Positions 1-4,912 of a stretch of DNA of 6,012 nt are shown piece by piece (the first letter of the stretch is position 1; each line of letters opens with the position of its first letter). The notes below the pieces were generated by a model. The model made no database searches and was not told the DNA's origin. It worked only from the letters and a program-made list of their open reading frames with translations. The translations under genes were made by a program, and so were the position numbers. This DNA comes from a bacterium (lineage in GTDB: Bacteria; UBA9089; JASEGY01). Location: assembly GCA_030019105.1 (NCBI GenBank), contig JASEGY010000231.1, positions 1-6,012 on the forward strand, given 5' to 3'.

Positions 1-468
1 ATTATGGGGTATGCTCCAATGGATATTCCTACAACAAAGGATGCCTATATGAGAGGGTTAGGAAATGGAAAGTTAGAAGAGATAGAGATTTTAGGAAAAC
101 AGATTGATGAGATAAAGGTCGATTTCGAAAAAGTTCCTATAATAAGAGATGAGATACGAGAGAGATTTAGGAATTTCTTTTTGTCAAAGATGTCAGTAGA
201 TAAAACAAAATGTAAAAATTGCAACCTCTGTATGAAACAGTGTCCGGCAAAAGCAATAGAATTAAAGCCTTATCCTGTATTTGCTCCTGAAAAATGTATT
301 CTTTGCTTCTGCTGTTTTGAACTCTGTCCTGAAGGAGCAGTAAGTTTTGAGATGCCAAGATTAGTTGGAAAATCATCCTTAATTACCCGTGAGATGGAAA
401 AAGAGCAAAAGCCTTTACCCTCTCTAATCTATCTTCTTTTATCTCAACTAATCTTTCTTCATCCTTAA
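1..468 (+). CDS. DUF362 / double [4Fe-4S] ferredoxin protein, C-terminal part (5' end outside window)
   Basis: The frame is open from the first base, so the gene starts upstream and the ATG at position 4 is probably internal. The first ~35 visible residues (GYAPMDIPTTKDAYMRGLG) resemble the end of a DUF362 domain. A bacterial ferredoxin domain follows with two complete Cys-x2-Cys-x2-Cys-x3-Cys-Pro motifs, at C70/C73/C76/C80 and C98/C101/C104/C108 counted from that ATG, plus one extra Cys at 103. By family knowledge it should bind two [4Fe-4S] clusters and act as a cytoplasmic electron carrier of unknown partner, common in anaerobes. The last ~18 residues (after EKEQK) are a hydrophobic Leu/Ile/Ser run read from a G-free pyrimidine-rich stretch and do not look like a normal end, so the native C-terminus may have been replaced at a rearrangement junction. 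It reads toward the convergent transposase. Confidence 0.85.
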   Translation: MMGYAPMDIPTTKDAYMRGLGNGKLEEIEILGKQIDEIKVDFEKVPIIRDEIRERFRNFFLSKMSVDKTKCKNCNLCMKQCPAKAIELKPYPVFAPEKCILCFCCFELCPEGAVSFEMPRLVGKSSLITREMEKEQKPLPSLIYLLLSQLIFLHP

Positions 469-492
469 TCTCTAACCCTTCTTTTCCTAATA
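412..492 (+). other. 81-nt G-free, pyrimidine-rich tract at the gene/IS junction
   Basis: From 412 to 492 the plus strand has no G at all and is mostly C and T. It covers the last codons of the ferredoxin gene and the gap before the transposase. The minus strand is correspondingly purine-rich and keeps one frame open (stop complement at 383-385) with a helix-like, charged composition (KEGLEIKDEERLVEIKEDRL). This may be the remnant of another gene left by a rearrangement, or only a consequence of base composition. Confidence 0.5.
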
Positions 493-497
493 GCTTA

Positions 498-1424
498 CTA
501 AGCCTGGCAAATTAGATCAGACCCATCAGGGTTTTGGGCTTTTCTGCCTGATGTCTTTGATCTTTTGGGCCTCTGGCTGATGCCCTTACAAAGGACCTCA
601 ACAACACGCACCGGGCGGGCAAGGTCATCCTGTCTGTCTTTACACCCTAAACGGACAACCATATCCCTTTTAATCCCTGCCTCTTTATCATCATCGGTCA
701 GGGGTTTATCTTCAAGGGTATCCCAGACGGCGTCATCTCTTAACCGGGCTACAAAAGAGCTTCCGGCATCCATGATATCATCAAAGAGTTTATACTCATT
801 ATAACCGGCATCCAATACATAGAGCTTATCAGAAGAGAGAAACCCCCTCAAGGCAGTCTTTTCATTGCCGTTACCATCAGTAATCCTGGCATTAAGAGGG
901 GCGCTCTTTAGGATATCAAACTCAAGGTGAAGTTTGGCCGCCCTGTTGTTATCATCCAGCCATAAGGCCCAGAGCATCTTGGGCAGGGCAGGAAGCAGGG
1001 TTCCATCTACTGCCACCAGTGCCTGTTGGAGGTCTTTAAGCTCAGGGTCTTTCTCTAAGGGGATGGCCTTCCTGGCCAACTGTTTGATCAAGGGGGCAAT
1101 CAGGTCGGCATCAAAGACACCGGCTGCCTCAGAGAGGGAAGTAAGGCTTGCACCTTTAATGCCGAGCATTTTCTTGACCTTCTTGAGGTGAGAGACCTGA
1201 CAGATTCCACGAAGACTCGTCAGGATAGGATTAAAGAAGTAGAACAAGACAAGGGAGATATACTGATCACAGTGGAGCTTTCTGTTATGGCAGTCTTTTT
1301 CCCCATGAAGATCTTTAAGCATAGGCATAAACTTATGGATGAGCTTAAACCTCTGCAGGTCTTCTTCTTTAATAGGGTCTTTTTTCGGACGTCCCCTGCT
1401 CTTCTTTACTGAACCATCATCCAT
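498..1424 (-). CDS. IS4-family (DDE_Tnp_1) transposase, C-terminally truncated
   Basis: The 308-residue protein opens with a basic segment (KKSRGRPKKDP), then an N-terminal domain, then two recognisable catalytic blocks of the IS4/DDE_Tnp_1 fold: VDGT with D140 and YVLDAGYNEYKLFDDI with D205. IS4 transposases normally continue past 350-400 residues with a Y-x2-R-x3-E block carrying the catalytic Glu. Here the similarity stops near residue 304 (GSDLI), four unrelated residues follow (CQA and before), and a stop codon ends the frame. The Glu region is therefore missing and no other frame downstream restores it, so the enzyme should be inactive. The ATG at 1424 is preferred because a strong promoter ends 7 nt upstream of it; there is no Shine-Dalgarno sequence. 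Base composition is richer in GC than the small genes to the right, consistent with a mobile origin. Confidence 0.87.
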   Translation of the reverse strand: MDDGSVKKSRGRPKKDPIKEEDLQRFKLIHKFMPMLKDLHGEKDCHNRKLHCDQYISLVLFYFFNPILTSLRGICQVSHLKKVKKMLGIKGASLTSLSEAAGVFDADLIAPLIKQLARKAIPLEKDPELKDLQQALVAVDGTLLPALPKMLWALWLDDNNRAAKLHLEFDILKSAPLNARITDGNGNEKTALRGFLSSDKLYVLDAGYNEYKLFDDIMDAGSSFVARLRDDAVWDTLEDKPLTDDDKEAGIKRDMVVRLGCKDRQDDLARPVRVVEVLCKGISQRPKRSKTSGRKAQNPDGSDLICQA

Positions 1425-1430
1425 GGTTCA

Positions 1431-1459
1431 AGTATAGCATAAAAGAGGGAGAAAGTCAA
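1431..1459 (-). promoter_or_regulatory. Sigma-70-type extended -10 promoter of the IS4 transposase
   Basis: On the minus strand a -35 box TTGACT (1454-1459) and a -10 box TATACT (1431-1436) are separated by exactly 17 nt, and TGC precedes the -10 box, giving an extended -10 (TGn). Only six bases lie between the -10 box and the ATG at 1424, so the expected transcription start falls on or next to the start codon. The message would then be leaderless, which agrees with the absence of a ribosome binding site. Confidence 0.7.
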
Positions 1460-1582
1460 ATGGGCATGAGCTATAACTACTTGATATTATTACAGTTAAT
1501 AGCATCCATATTTTGCTTGTGCCTGGTTTTATTGACTCAAGATGCGGGGGGAATCATCCCTTGAACTAAAGTTTCCCTTGAG

Positions 1583-1604
1583 GCCATAGAGGGCCTGCTA
1601 TGGC
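1583..1604. other. Perfect 7-bp hairpin (GCCATAG/CTATGGC)
   Basis: GCCATAG at 1583-1589 pairs with CTATGGC at 1598-1604 across an 8-nt loop. No T-run follows on either strand, so it does not look like an intrinsic terminator. It may be part of an IS end or a protein-binding palindrome. Confidence 0.4.
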
Positions 1605-1662
1605 TATTTCTGAAGGACTTTCGTGTTAAGGGTAGTATTGGAGAAATTGCACCTTAGGTACA

Positions 1663-1690
1663 TTTTTTTAAAAAAAATTTTAAAAAAATA
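1663..1690. repeat. A/T-only tract with T7-A8-T4-A7 pattern
   Basis: This 28-bp segment holds only A and T, arranged as alternating T and A runs that include a 14-bp perfect palindrome (T7A7, 1663-1676). Such tracts bend or melt easily. It lies upstream of the decayed AlkD-like gene and could be promoter-associated (UP-element-like), but no clear -35/-10 pair follows it. Confidence 0.45.
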
Positions 1691-1739
1691 ATCTTTTACA
1701 CTCAGTCCTTGTTTTTGATCGGGTCACAATTTTGACTGA

Positions 1740-1805
1740 ATCACAATAGGGCAAGATGCATACAGCAATTTTCGTGCCGAACAGTATTGAGTTCCGCTCC
1801 CTATT
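1740..1805 (+). pseudogene. Broken 5' part of the AlkD-like gene (in-frame TGA at 1788-1790)
   Basis: In the same frame as the AlkD-like ORF the sequence reads ITIGQDAYSNFRAEQY, then TGA (1788-1790), then VPLPI. In AlkD proteins this position carries a conserved Gly in a Gly-x3-Pro motif (GIQTP in Bacillus cereus AlkD, as I recall it). The TGA falls exactly on that Gly, with the Pro four codons later, so a single GGA-to-TGA change would explain it. Two more in-frame TGA codons lie at 1737-1739 and 1716-1718, and there is no in-frame ATG in between. The natural N-terminus therefore appears lost by mutation or replacement. Confidence 0.5.
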
Positions 1806-2402
1806 TTGAAAGTAATAGCTGTCGAGATAGAAAAATTTATCAAGAAAGAACCAAAAGCAAAAGTTTTGTTAGAAACTATCTGGAATGAAGGCTCCTTTGA
1901 GGCGAGACAGATAGCAGGGAAAAGCTTGGAGAAGTTTGGTCCAAAGAATCCAAAAATATGTTTAGATTTTGTTTCTTCGGTATTACCTGACCTTGACAAC
2001 TGGGCTGTTTGCGATAACCTTGCTATGTGTGGGGTAGAACCGATAGTTTATTCAAGTCCGGAACTTGTTTTGCTACTTTCTGAAAAATGGATAAAGAACA
2101 AGAATAAATGGATAAGACGTTTTGGAGTGATAAGTTTACGAGGATACAAGAGAATTCAAATAACAGATAAAGTTTTTGGGATTCTTGATCTGGTCATGGA
2201 AGACAAGGACAAAGATATAAAAAAGGCAGTGTCGTGGATTTTAAGAGAAATAACAAAAAAGAATCCAGATGAGGTAGCAAAATTCTTAATGAAATGGGCT
2301 AAAGCAAATCCAAATAAAGATACGAGATGGGTTATTAAAGATGGGATGAAAAAATTAAGAAGCAATGAGCAAAAAGAGATATTAAAACTAATTGTGGAAT
2401 GA
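1806..2402 (+). CDS. DNA alkylation repair protein, AlkD-like HEAT-repeat glycosylase, N-terminally truncated
   Basis: AlkD-type enzymes are HEAT-repeat DNA glycosylases that remove cationic alkylated bases (3-methyladenine, 7-methylguanine) in the cytoplasm. The 198-residue product shows the family's key pattern: W66 and D70 in DNWAVCD, R105 in KWIRRF and W144 in VSWILRE. The spacings between them equal those between W109, D113, R148 and W187 of Bacillus cereus AlkD (numbering from memory), so the active cleft looks intact. The offset implies that about 40 N-terminal residues are missing. The only available start is a TTG at 1806 without a Shine-Dalgarno sequence, 18 nt after an in-frame TGA that replaces a conserved Gly. 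I therefore suspect a recently inactivated gene, although a shortened protein from TTG cannot be excluded. It is very Lys- and AT-rich, like the DUF3795 gene that follows after 4 nt and was probably cotranscribed with it. Confidence 0.8.
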   Translation: MKVIAVEIEKFIKKEPKAKVLLETIWNEGSFEARQIAGKSLEKFGPKNPKICLDFVSSVLPDLDNWAVCDNLAMCGVEPIVYSSPELVLLLSEKWIKNKNKWIRRFGVISLRGYKRIQITDKVFGILDLVMEDKDKDIKKAVSWILREITKKNPDEVAKFLMKWAKANPNKDTRWVIKDGMKKLRSNEQKEILKLIVE

Positions 2403-2406
2403 AATT

Positions 2407-2979
2407 ATGGAACAAACGAAAATCTATCCGACAATAGGCGTATGCGGCCTTGATTGTGGTTTATGCCCAAGATACTACACCGTAGGGACATCAAGATGTC
2501 CTGGATGTGGTGGTCCTGATTTCTTTAATAAACATCCATCATGTTCCTTCATAACTTGTTGCGTCAAGAAAAAGAATCTTGAAGTTTGTGCTGAGTGTTC
2601 AGAGTTTCCGTGTTCTAAATTCAAGAGCGATGAAGAATATCAGCAATTGAAAGAATCTTCTTCTTACCCATCATACAAAAAAGTTATGCCAAATTTGAAT
2701 TTTATAAAAGAACATGGGATTAAAAAATTCATAGAACAGCAGAAAAAGAAAATTAGATTGCTTGAAACAATGATGAAGAATTTTGATGATGGCAAATCAA
2801 GGAGTTTTTTTTGCAAGGCAGTAGCCTTGCTTGAATCAGCAAATTTAAAAAATTCCATAGACAAAGCAACCCAGAAAATCAAAACTGAGAAAATCAAACA
2901 AAATGATGTTAAAAATAAGGCTAAAATCCTTAAAGCAATTATTAATAAGGTCGCTCTTAAAAAAGGTATAGGGTGGTAA
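2407..2979 (+). CDS. DUF3795 cysteine-rich protein
   Basis: The 190-residue product begins with a Cys-rich domain typical of DUF3795: CGLDCGLC (C13, C17, C20), CPGC (C31, C34), C46, C51-C52, then C61, C64 and C69 in the CAECSEFPC segment. That is eleven cysteines in the first 72 residues, suggesting a zinc or Fe-S site; the family has no established function. The second half is Lys-rich and helical, with stretches that could form a coiled coil (roughly residues 95-125 and 150-180). I choose the ATG at 2407, directly before the family motif, over an upstream in-frame TTG at 2392 that overlaps the preceding gene. It starts 4 nt after the AlkD-like stop with only a weak upstream purine stretch, so translation may be coupled. 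DUF3795 genes often occur as small single genes in anaerobic bacteria and archaea; its job here is unknown. Confidence 0.85.
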   Translation: MEQTKIYPTIGVCGLDCGLCPRYYTVGTSRCPGCGGPDFFNKHPSCSFITCCVKKKNLEVCAECSEFPCSKFKSDEEYQQLKESSSYPSYKKVMPNLNFIKEHGIKKFIEQQKKKIRLLETMMKNFDDGKSRSFFCKAVALLESANLKNSIDKATQKIKTEKIKQNDVKNKAKILKAIINKVALKKGIGW

Positions 2980-3027
2980 TTCCAATGACTAAAGAATTAA
3001 TCTTAGGGGCGGGGTTCGGAACTCTGC

Positions 3028-3045
3028 GTCCCGATTTATCGGGAC
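3028..3045. other. Perfect hairpin GTCCCGA-TTTA-TCGGGAC
   Basis: A 7-bp perfect stem with a TTTA loop lies 49 nt after the DUF3795 stop, within a GC-richer segment flanked by GCG and CGCC that may lengthen the stem imperfectly. No T-run follows, so it is not a standard intrinsic terminator. It may mark the 3' end of the upstream transcript or belong to a dispersed repeat that extends to the attC-like site. Confidence 0.5.
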
Positions 3046-3061
3046 TCGCCATTCGGATACT

Positions 3062-3147
3062 ATATAACAGCGGATAAAAGGCTACGGTGCTATGCACCTT
3101 CGCCCAAATCGCCTTCGGCAACTTCTTTTATCCGCAAAACGTTAGGC
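3062..3147 (+). other. attC-like integron recombination site
   Basis: The segment has the order and size of an attC site. There is an outer left core ATATAAC (R'', 3062-3068) and a right core GTTAGGC (R', 3141-3147, a perfect match to GTTRRRY). Between them lies an 11-bp perfect inverted repeat, GCGGATAAAAG (3070-3080) and CTTTTATCCGC (3125-3135), for the L''/L' arms. Unpaired spacers are unequal (1 nt on the left, 5 nt on the right), as in attC sites with extrahelical bases. The 44-nt central part holds two small hairpins, GGTGC-tat-GCACC (3086-3098) and GCC-ttc-GGC (3111-3119). The total is 86 bp, within the known range. R'' matches the ideal complement of R' only at TAAC, as is common for R''. 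A gene starts 29 nt after R', as expected for a cassette. No integrase gene, attI or second attC is visible. Confidence 0.7.
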
Positions 3148-3160
3148 GACATCGATAGAG

Positions 3161-3166
3161 AAGGAG
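3161..3166 (+). promoter_or_regulatory. Shine-Dalgarno sequence AAGGAG
   Basis: AAGGAG sits 10 nt before the ATG at 3177 and fixes that start. It lies between the attC-like core and the gene, the usual place for a cassette's own ribosome binding site. Confidence 0.75.
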
Positions 3167-3176
3167 AGTTATTAAA

Positions 3177-3662
3177 ATGTCAGATAAAAAAATTGTTTAC
3201 CAAGAAATTATCCCAATAGGCAAAATCTATAATTTAGTAGTGGCGGGAATCGTCCTTCTCCTCTTTGTATTAACAATTATTTTTATCGCAACAAAACTAT
3301 CGGCAGGTACTATATCTACGGGATTGACGCTTATATTTATAGTTGTTATGGCTTTAACTTTACGGAACCTGAAATTATTCGTTACTAATGAAGAATTTAC
3401 TATAAAGTATTGGTTCTTAACCTTTAGAATCAAGATTTCTGATATCGAAGCAATAGAAATTAAAGATGTTTCTTTACTTCCTGAACCATACCGAGGTCAT
3501 ATTAAGATTTATTGGGGTGTAGAGTTTCCCAAAGGTCTTAAAGTGTTCAAATTGCGTAAAGGTGATGCCGTTCATATTAGAACGAAAAAAGAAGAGACTA
3601 TAATCGTTACTGCCCAAAATAACCAGAGATTAGCTGAAGCCTTGGAGCAAAGAATGCGATAG
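3177..3662 (+). CDS. Small membrane protein with bacterial PH-like domain, possible integron cassette gene
   Basis: The 161-residue protein has a short charged N-terminus, two predicted membrane helices (about residues 19-39 and 44-63, forming a hairpin) and a soluble C-terminal part. That part resembles bacterial PH-like domains: a beta-rich stretch (LKLFVTNEEFTIKYW, then RIKISDIEAIEI), a further strand (AVHIRTKKEETIIVT) and a closing helix (NNQRLAEALEQRM). By analogy it is an inner-membrane protein with a cytoplasmic PH-like fold; the ligand and role are unknown. The start is well supported by AAGGAG at 10 nt. Its position directly behind the attC-like core and its isolation from operon partners fit a gene cassette. 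No matching attC is visible at its 3' end, where a hairpin cluster begins about 70 nt downstream and may have replaced it. Confidence 0.8.
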   Translation: MSDKKIVYQEIIPIGKIYNLVVAGIVLLLFVLTIIFIATKLSAGTISTGLTLIFIVVMALTLRNLKLFVTNEEFTIKYWFLTFRIKISDIEAIEIKDVSLLPEPYRGHIKIYWGVEFPKGLKVFKLRKGDAVHIRTKKEETIIVTAQNNQRLAEALEQRMR

Positions 3663-3731
3663 TTTCACAGCGTATACAAAAAATTAAGCCTCAATAAACT
3701 TGACCTGTTAGGAAAAACAACTGAACCTACT

Positions 3732-3854
3732 CCCCGGGCTAAAGCCCGGGGTTTCAGGCCTGCTGGCATAGTCGCAGACTATGCCGAAAATGGCCTTCGC
3801 TTCGCTCCGGGCGGCCATTCATCCCCGCCCTTGAAAGGGCGGGGGTTTCTGGCC
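3732..3854. repeat. Cluster of four GC-rich palindromes with repeated GTTTC(A/T)GGCC tail
   Basis: Four hairpins follow one another: CCCCGGGC-TAAA-GCCCGGGG (3732-3751), GGCATAGTC-GCA-GACTATGCC (3765-3785), ATGGCC with GGCCAT (3790-3818) and CCCCGCCCT-TGAA-AGGGCGGGG (3823-3844). The first and last are each followed by GTTTC, one variable base and GGCC (3751-3760 and 3845-3854), so they look like two copies of one unit. Read on the minus strand, the CCCCGGGC-TTTA-GCCCGGGG hairpin resembles structures at the right ends of IS200/IS605 elements and their omega RNA, so this may be a non-autonomous palindromic remnant. It is much richer in GC than its flanks, carries no tnpA or tnpB gene, and abuts a toxin gene that lacks its N-terminus. 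Confidence 0.65.
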
Positions 3855-3860
3855 GATTAG

Positions 3861-4040
3861 CTAAAGGAATTTAGATGTTTTCTCAAGACAGGAAAGAAGA
3901 CTTACGGATTGCGTTTTAAAAAGATTGGAAAAGATAAATATGAATTCAGAATAAATGATAACCTTCGAGTAGTTTGTAAGTTGATTAAGGATACATATTA
4001 TTTAGTGGCAGTGGGCGACCACGATACGATCAATACTTGA
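3861..4040 (+). pseudogene. C-terminal fragment of a RelE/ParE-type toxin
   Basis: The frame from 3861 to the TGA at 4038-4040 encodes about 59 residues with no start codon. From 3906 it reads GLRFKKIGKDKYEFRIND, then NLRVVCKL and YYLVAVGDHDTINT. This matches the second half of RelE-superfamily toxins, where a GLRxKK segment, a YEFRI strand with NLRVV, and a final hydrophobic strand with HD are typical. Such toxins are ribosome-dependent mRNA interferases or gyrase poisons and are about 85-95 residues long, so roughly the first 30-40 residues are missing. No antitoxin gene is next to it. The open frame begins right after a TAG at 3858-3860, at the edge of the palindrome cluster, suggesting that insertion or recombination there removed the 5' part. 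It is probably non-functional. Confidence 0.7.
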
Positions 4041-4061
4041 GGAGCTTATAGCGAGAGCTCC
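4041..4061. other. Hairpin GGAGCT/AGCTCC between toxin remnant and fdhD
   Basis: GGAGCT (4041-4046) pairs with AGCTCC (4056-4061) across a 9-nt loop, beginning one base after the toxin-fragment stop codon. No T-run follows, so it is a weak candidate for a terminator or a leader structure of fdhD. Confidence 0.35.
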
Positions 4062-4084
4062 CCCATTCTGTTTAAAGGGTCGAA

Positions 4085-4879
4085 ATGGATGAACAGGCAG
4101 AGAAGTTTAGGGTAGTGCGGCTTAGATCACGCACAAAAGAGCACGTGGAGGATTTTGCCGTCAAAGAGACTCCCTTGACTATTTTTCTAAATGGAGAAGA
4201 GTTGGTAACCCTGCTCTGTACCCCAAATGATCTAAGCCATTTGGCTATAGGATTTTTGGCCACAGAGGGGTTCATAAAGAAGAGGGAAGACATTAAGAAT
4301 ATCGAGCTTGATAGAGAGAAGGGCATCATAAGGATTGACATCAAAGACCTTTCAGGCATGGCAAAGGAAAATTTTACAAAGAGGATGATTACCTCGGGCT
4401 GTGGGAAAGGGACTATATTTTATAACCTTGGTGATACCCTGGGTTGCTCTATTATCCAGAGCCGCATGGAGGTCTCGCACGAGGAGATTTTCAATCTAAT
4501 GAAGGAGTTTCAAAAAAGTTCCTTGCTTTTCAGGAAGACCGGGGGTGTACATAGTTGTGCCTTGTGTAAAGATTGCAAGATACTCAAATCCAAAGATGAC
4601 ATCGGCAGACATAACGCCCTGGATAAGATTTTGGGGCAGTGCTTTTTAGAGGGAATTTCAACGTACGACAAGCTGATATTAACCACCGGCAGAATCTCAT
4701 CAGAGATTCTGATTAAGGGCGCCAAGTGGGGTATCCCCATAATCGTCTCCCGTGGTGCCCCGACCAACTTGGCAATCAGACTGGCAGAAAAACTTGGAGT
4801 AACCCTTATTGGCTTTGTCCGGGGGCAAAGGATGAATATTTATGCCCATCCGGAAAGGGTTATGGTTAATAACGGGTAG
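4085..4879 (+). CDS. fdhD: FdhD, formate dehydrogenase accessory sulfurtransferase
   Basis: FdhD passes sulfur from the IscS cysteine desulfurase to the bis-MGD molybdenum or tungsten cofactor of formate dehydrogenase, which is needed for activity. The 264-residue product is full length and carries the family's blocks: DFAVKETPLTIFLNGEE near the N-terminus, LAIGFLATEGFI, TSGCGKGT around C106, KTGGVHSC, DDIGRHNALDKILG, TTGRISSEI, SRGAPTNLAI and GFVRGQRMNIY. In E. coli the central motif has two cysteines (C121 and C124); here only C106 is kept and the fourth position is Gly, a variant I believe occurs in other anaerobes. A further C158-x2-C161-x2-C164 cluster follows KTGGVHS and is unusual. The start is supported by AAAGGG five nt before the ATG. 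No formate dehydrogenase subunit lies nearby; an IS begins about 20-30 bp downstream. Confidence 0.95.
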   Translation: MDEQAEKFRVVRLRSRTKEHVEDFAVKETPLTIFLNGEELVTLLCTPNDLSHLAIGFLATEGFIKKREDIKNIELDREKGIIRIDIKDLSGMAKENFTKRMITSGCGKGTIFYNLGDTLGCSIIQSRMEVSHEEIFNLMKEFQKSSLLFRKTGGVHSCALCKDCKILKSKDDIGRHNALDKILGQCFLEGISTYDKLILTTGRISSEILIKGAKWGIPIIVSRGAPTNLAIRLAEKLGVTLIGFVRGQRMNIYAHPERVMVNNG

Positions 4880-4912
4880 GTTGCTAAATTAAATATTTGT
4901 GTTACGTAACTT

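Larger units (their letters stand above)
1460..1739. other. Intergenic stretch without a recognisable gene
   Basis: I see no convincing coding frame here. It holds a hairpin at 1583-1604, an A/T-only tract at 1663-1690, and otherwise mixed sequence that may include the outer end of the IS4 element and the lost 5' end of the AlkD-like gene. No terminal inverted repeat of the IS could be defined, because the partner end is gone. Confidence 0.5.

Noticed and set aside
565..1412. Plus-strand open frames opposite the IS4 transposase
   Set aside because: They are antisense shadows of a minus-strand gene with recognisable catalytic motifs and show no protein-family features.
1716..1790. In-frame TGA codons read as glycine (alternative genetic code, as in SR1/Gracilibacteria)
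   Set aside because: TGA acts as a normal stop at the ends of the AlkD-like gene (2400-2402) and the toxin fragment (4038-4040), where reading through gives no sensible continuation. A decayed gene is simpler.
2985..3077. 30-codon ORF starting ATG at 2985 and ending inside the attC-like site
   Set aside because: It runs through the hairpin region, has no similarity I recognise and only a poor ribosome binding site; it looks like chance.
3663..3720. A second attC site at the 3' end of the PH-like gene, around GTTAGGA at 3708-3714
   Set aside because: The box does not fit GTTRRRY at its last base, and no inverted-repeat arms or left core precede it.
3732..3751. First GC-rich hairpin as an intrinsic terminator of the PH-like gene
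   Set aside because: Only GTTTC follows the stem instead of a T-run, and the same hairpin-plus-tail recurs at 3823-3854, which fits a repeat better.
3732..3854. CRISPR-like repeat array
   Set aside because: Only two related units are present with a spacing of 94 bp, and there are no regular spacers or cas genes.
3755..3860. Minus-strand frame through the palindrome cluster as a tnpB C-terminus
   Set aside because: The frame is short, dominated by hairpin sequence, and lacks the TnpB zinc-finger and catalytic motifs.
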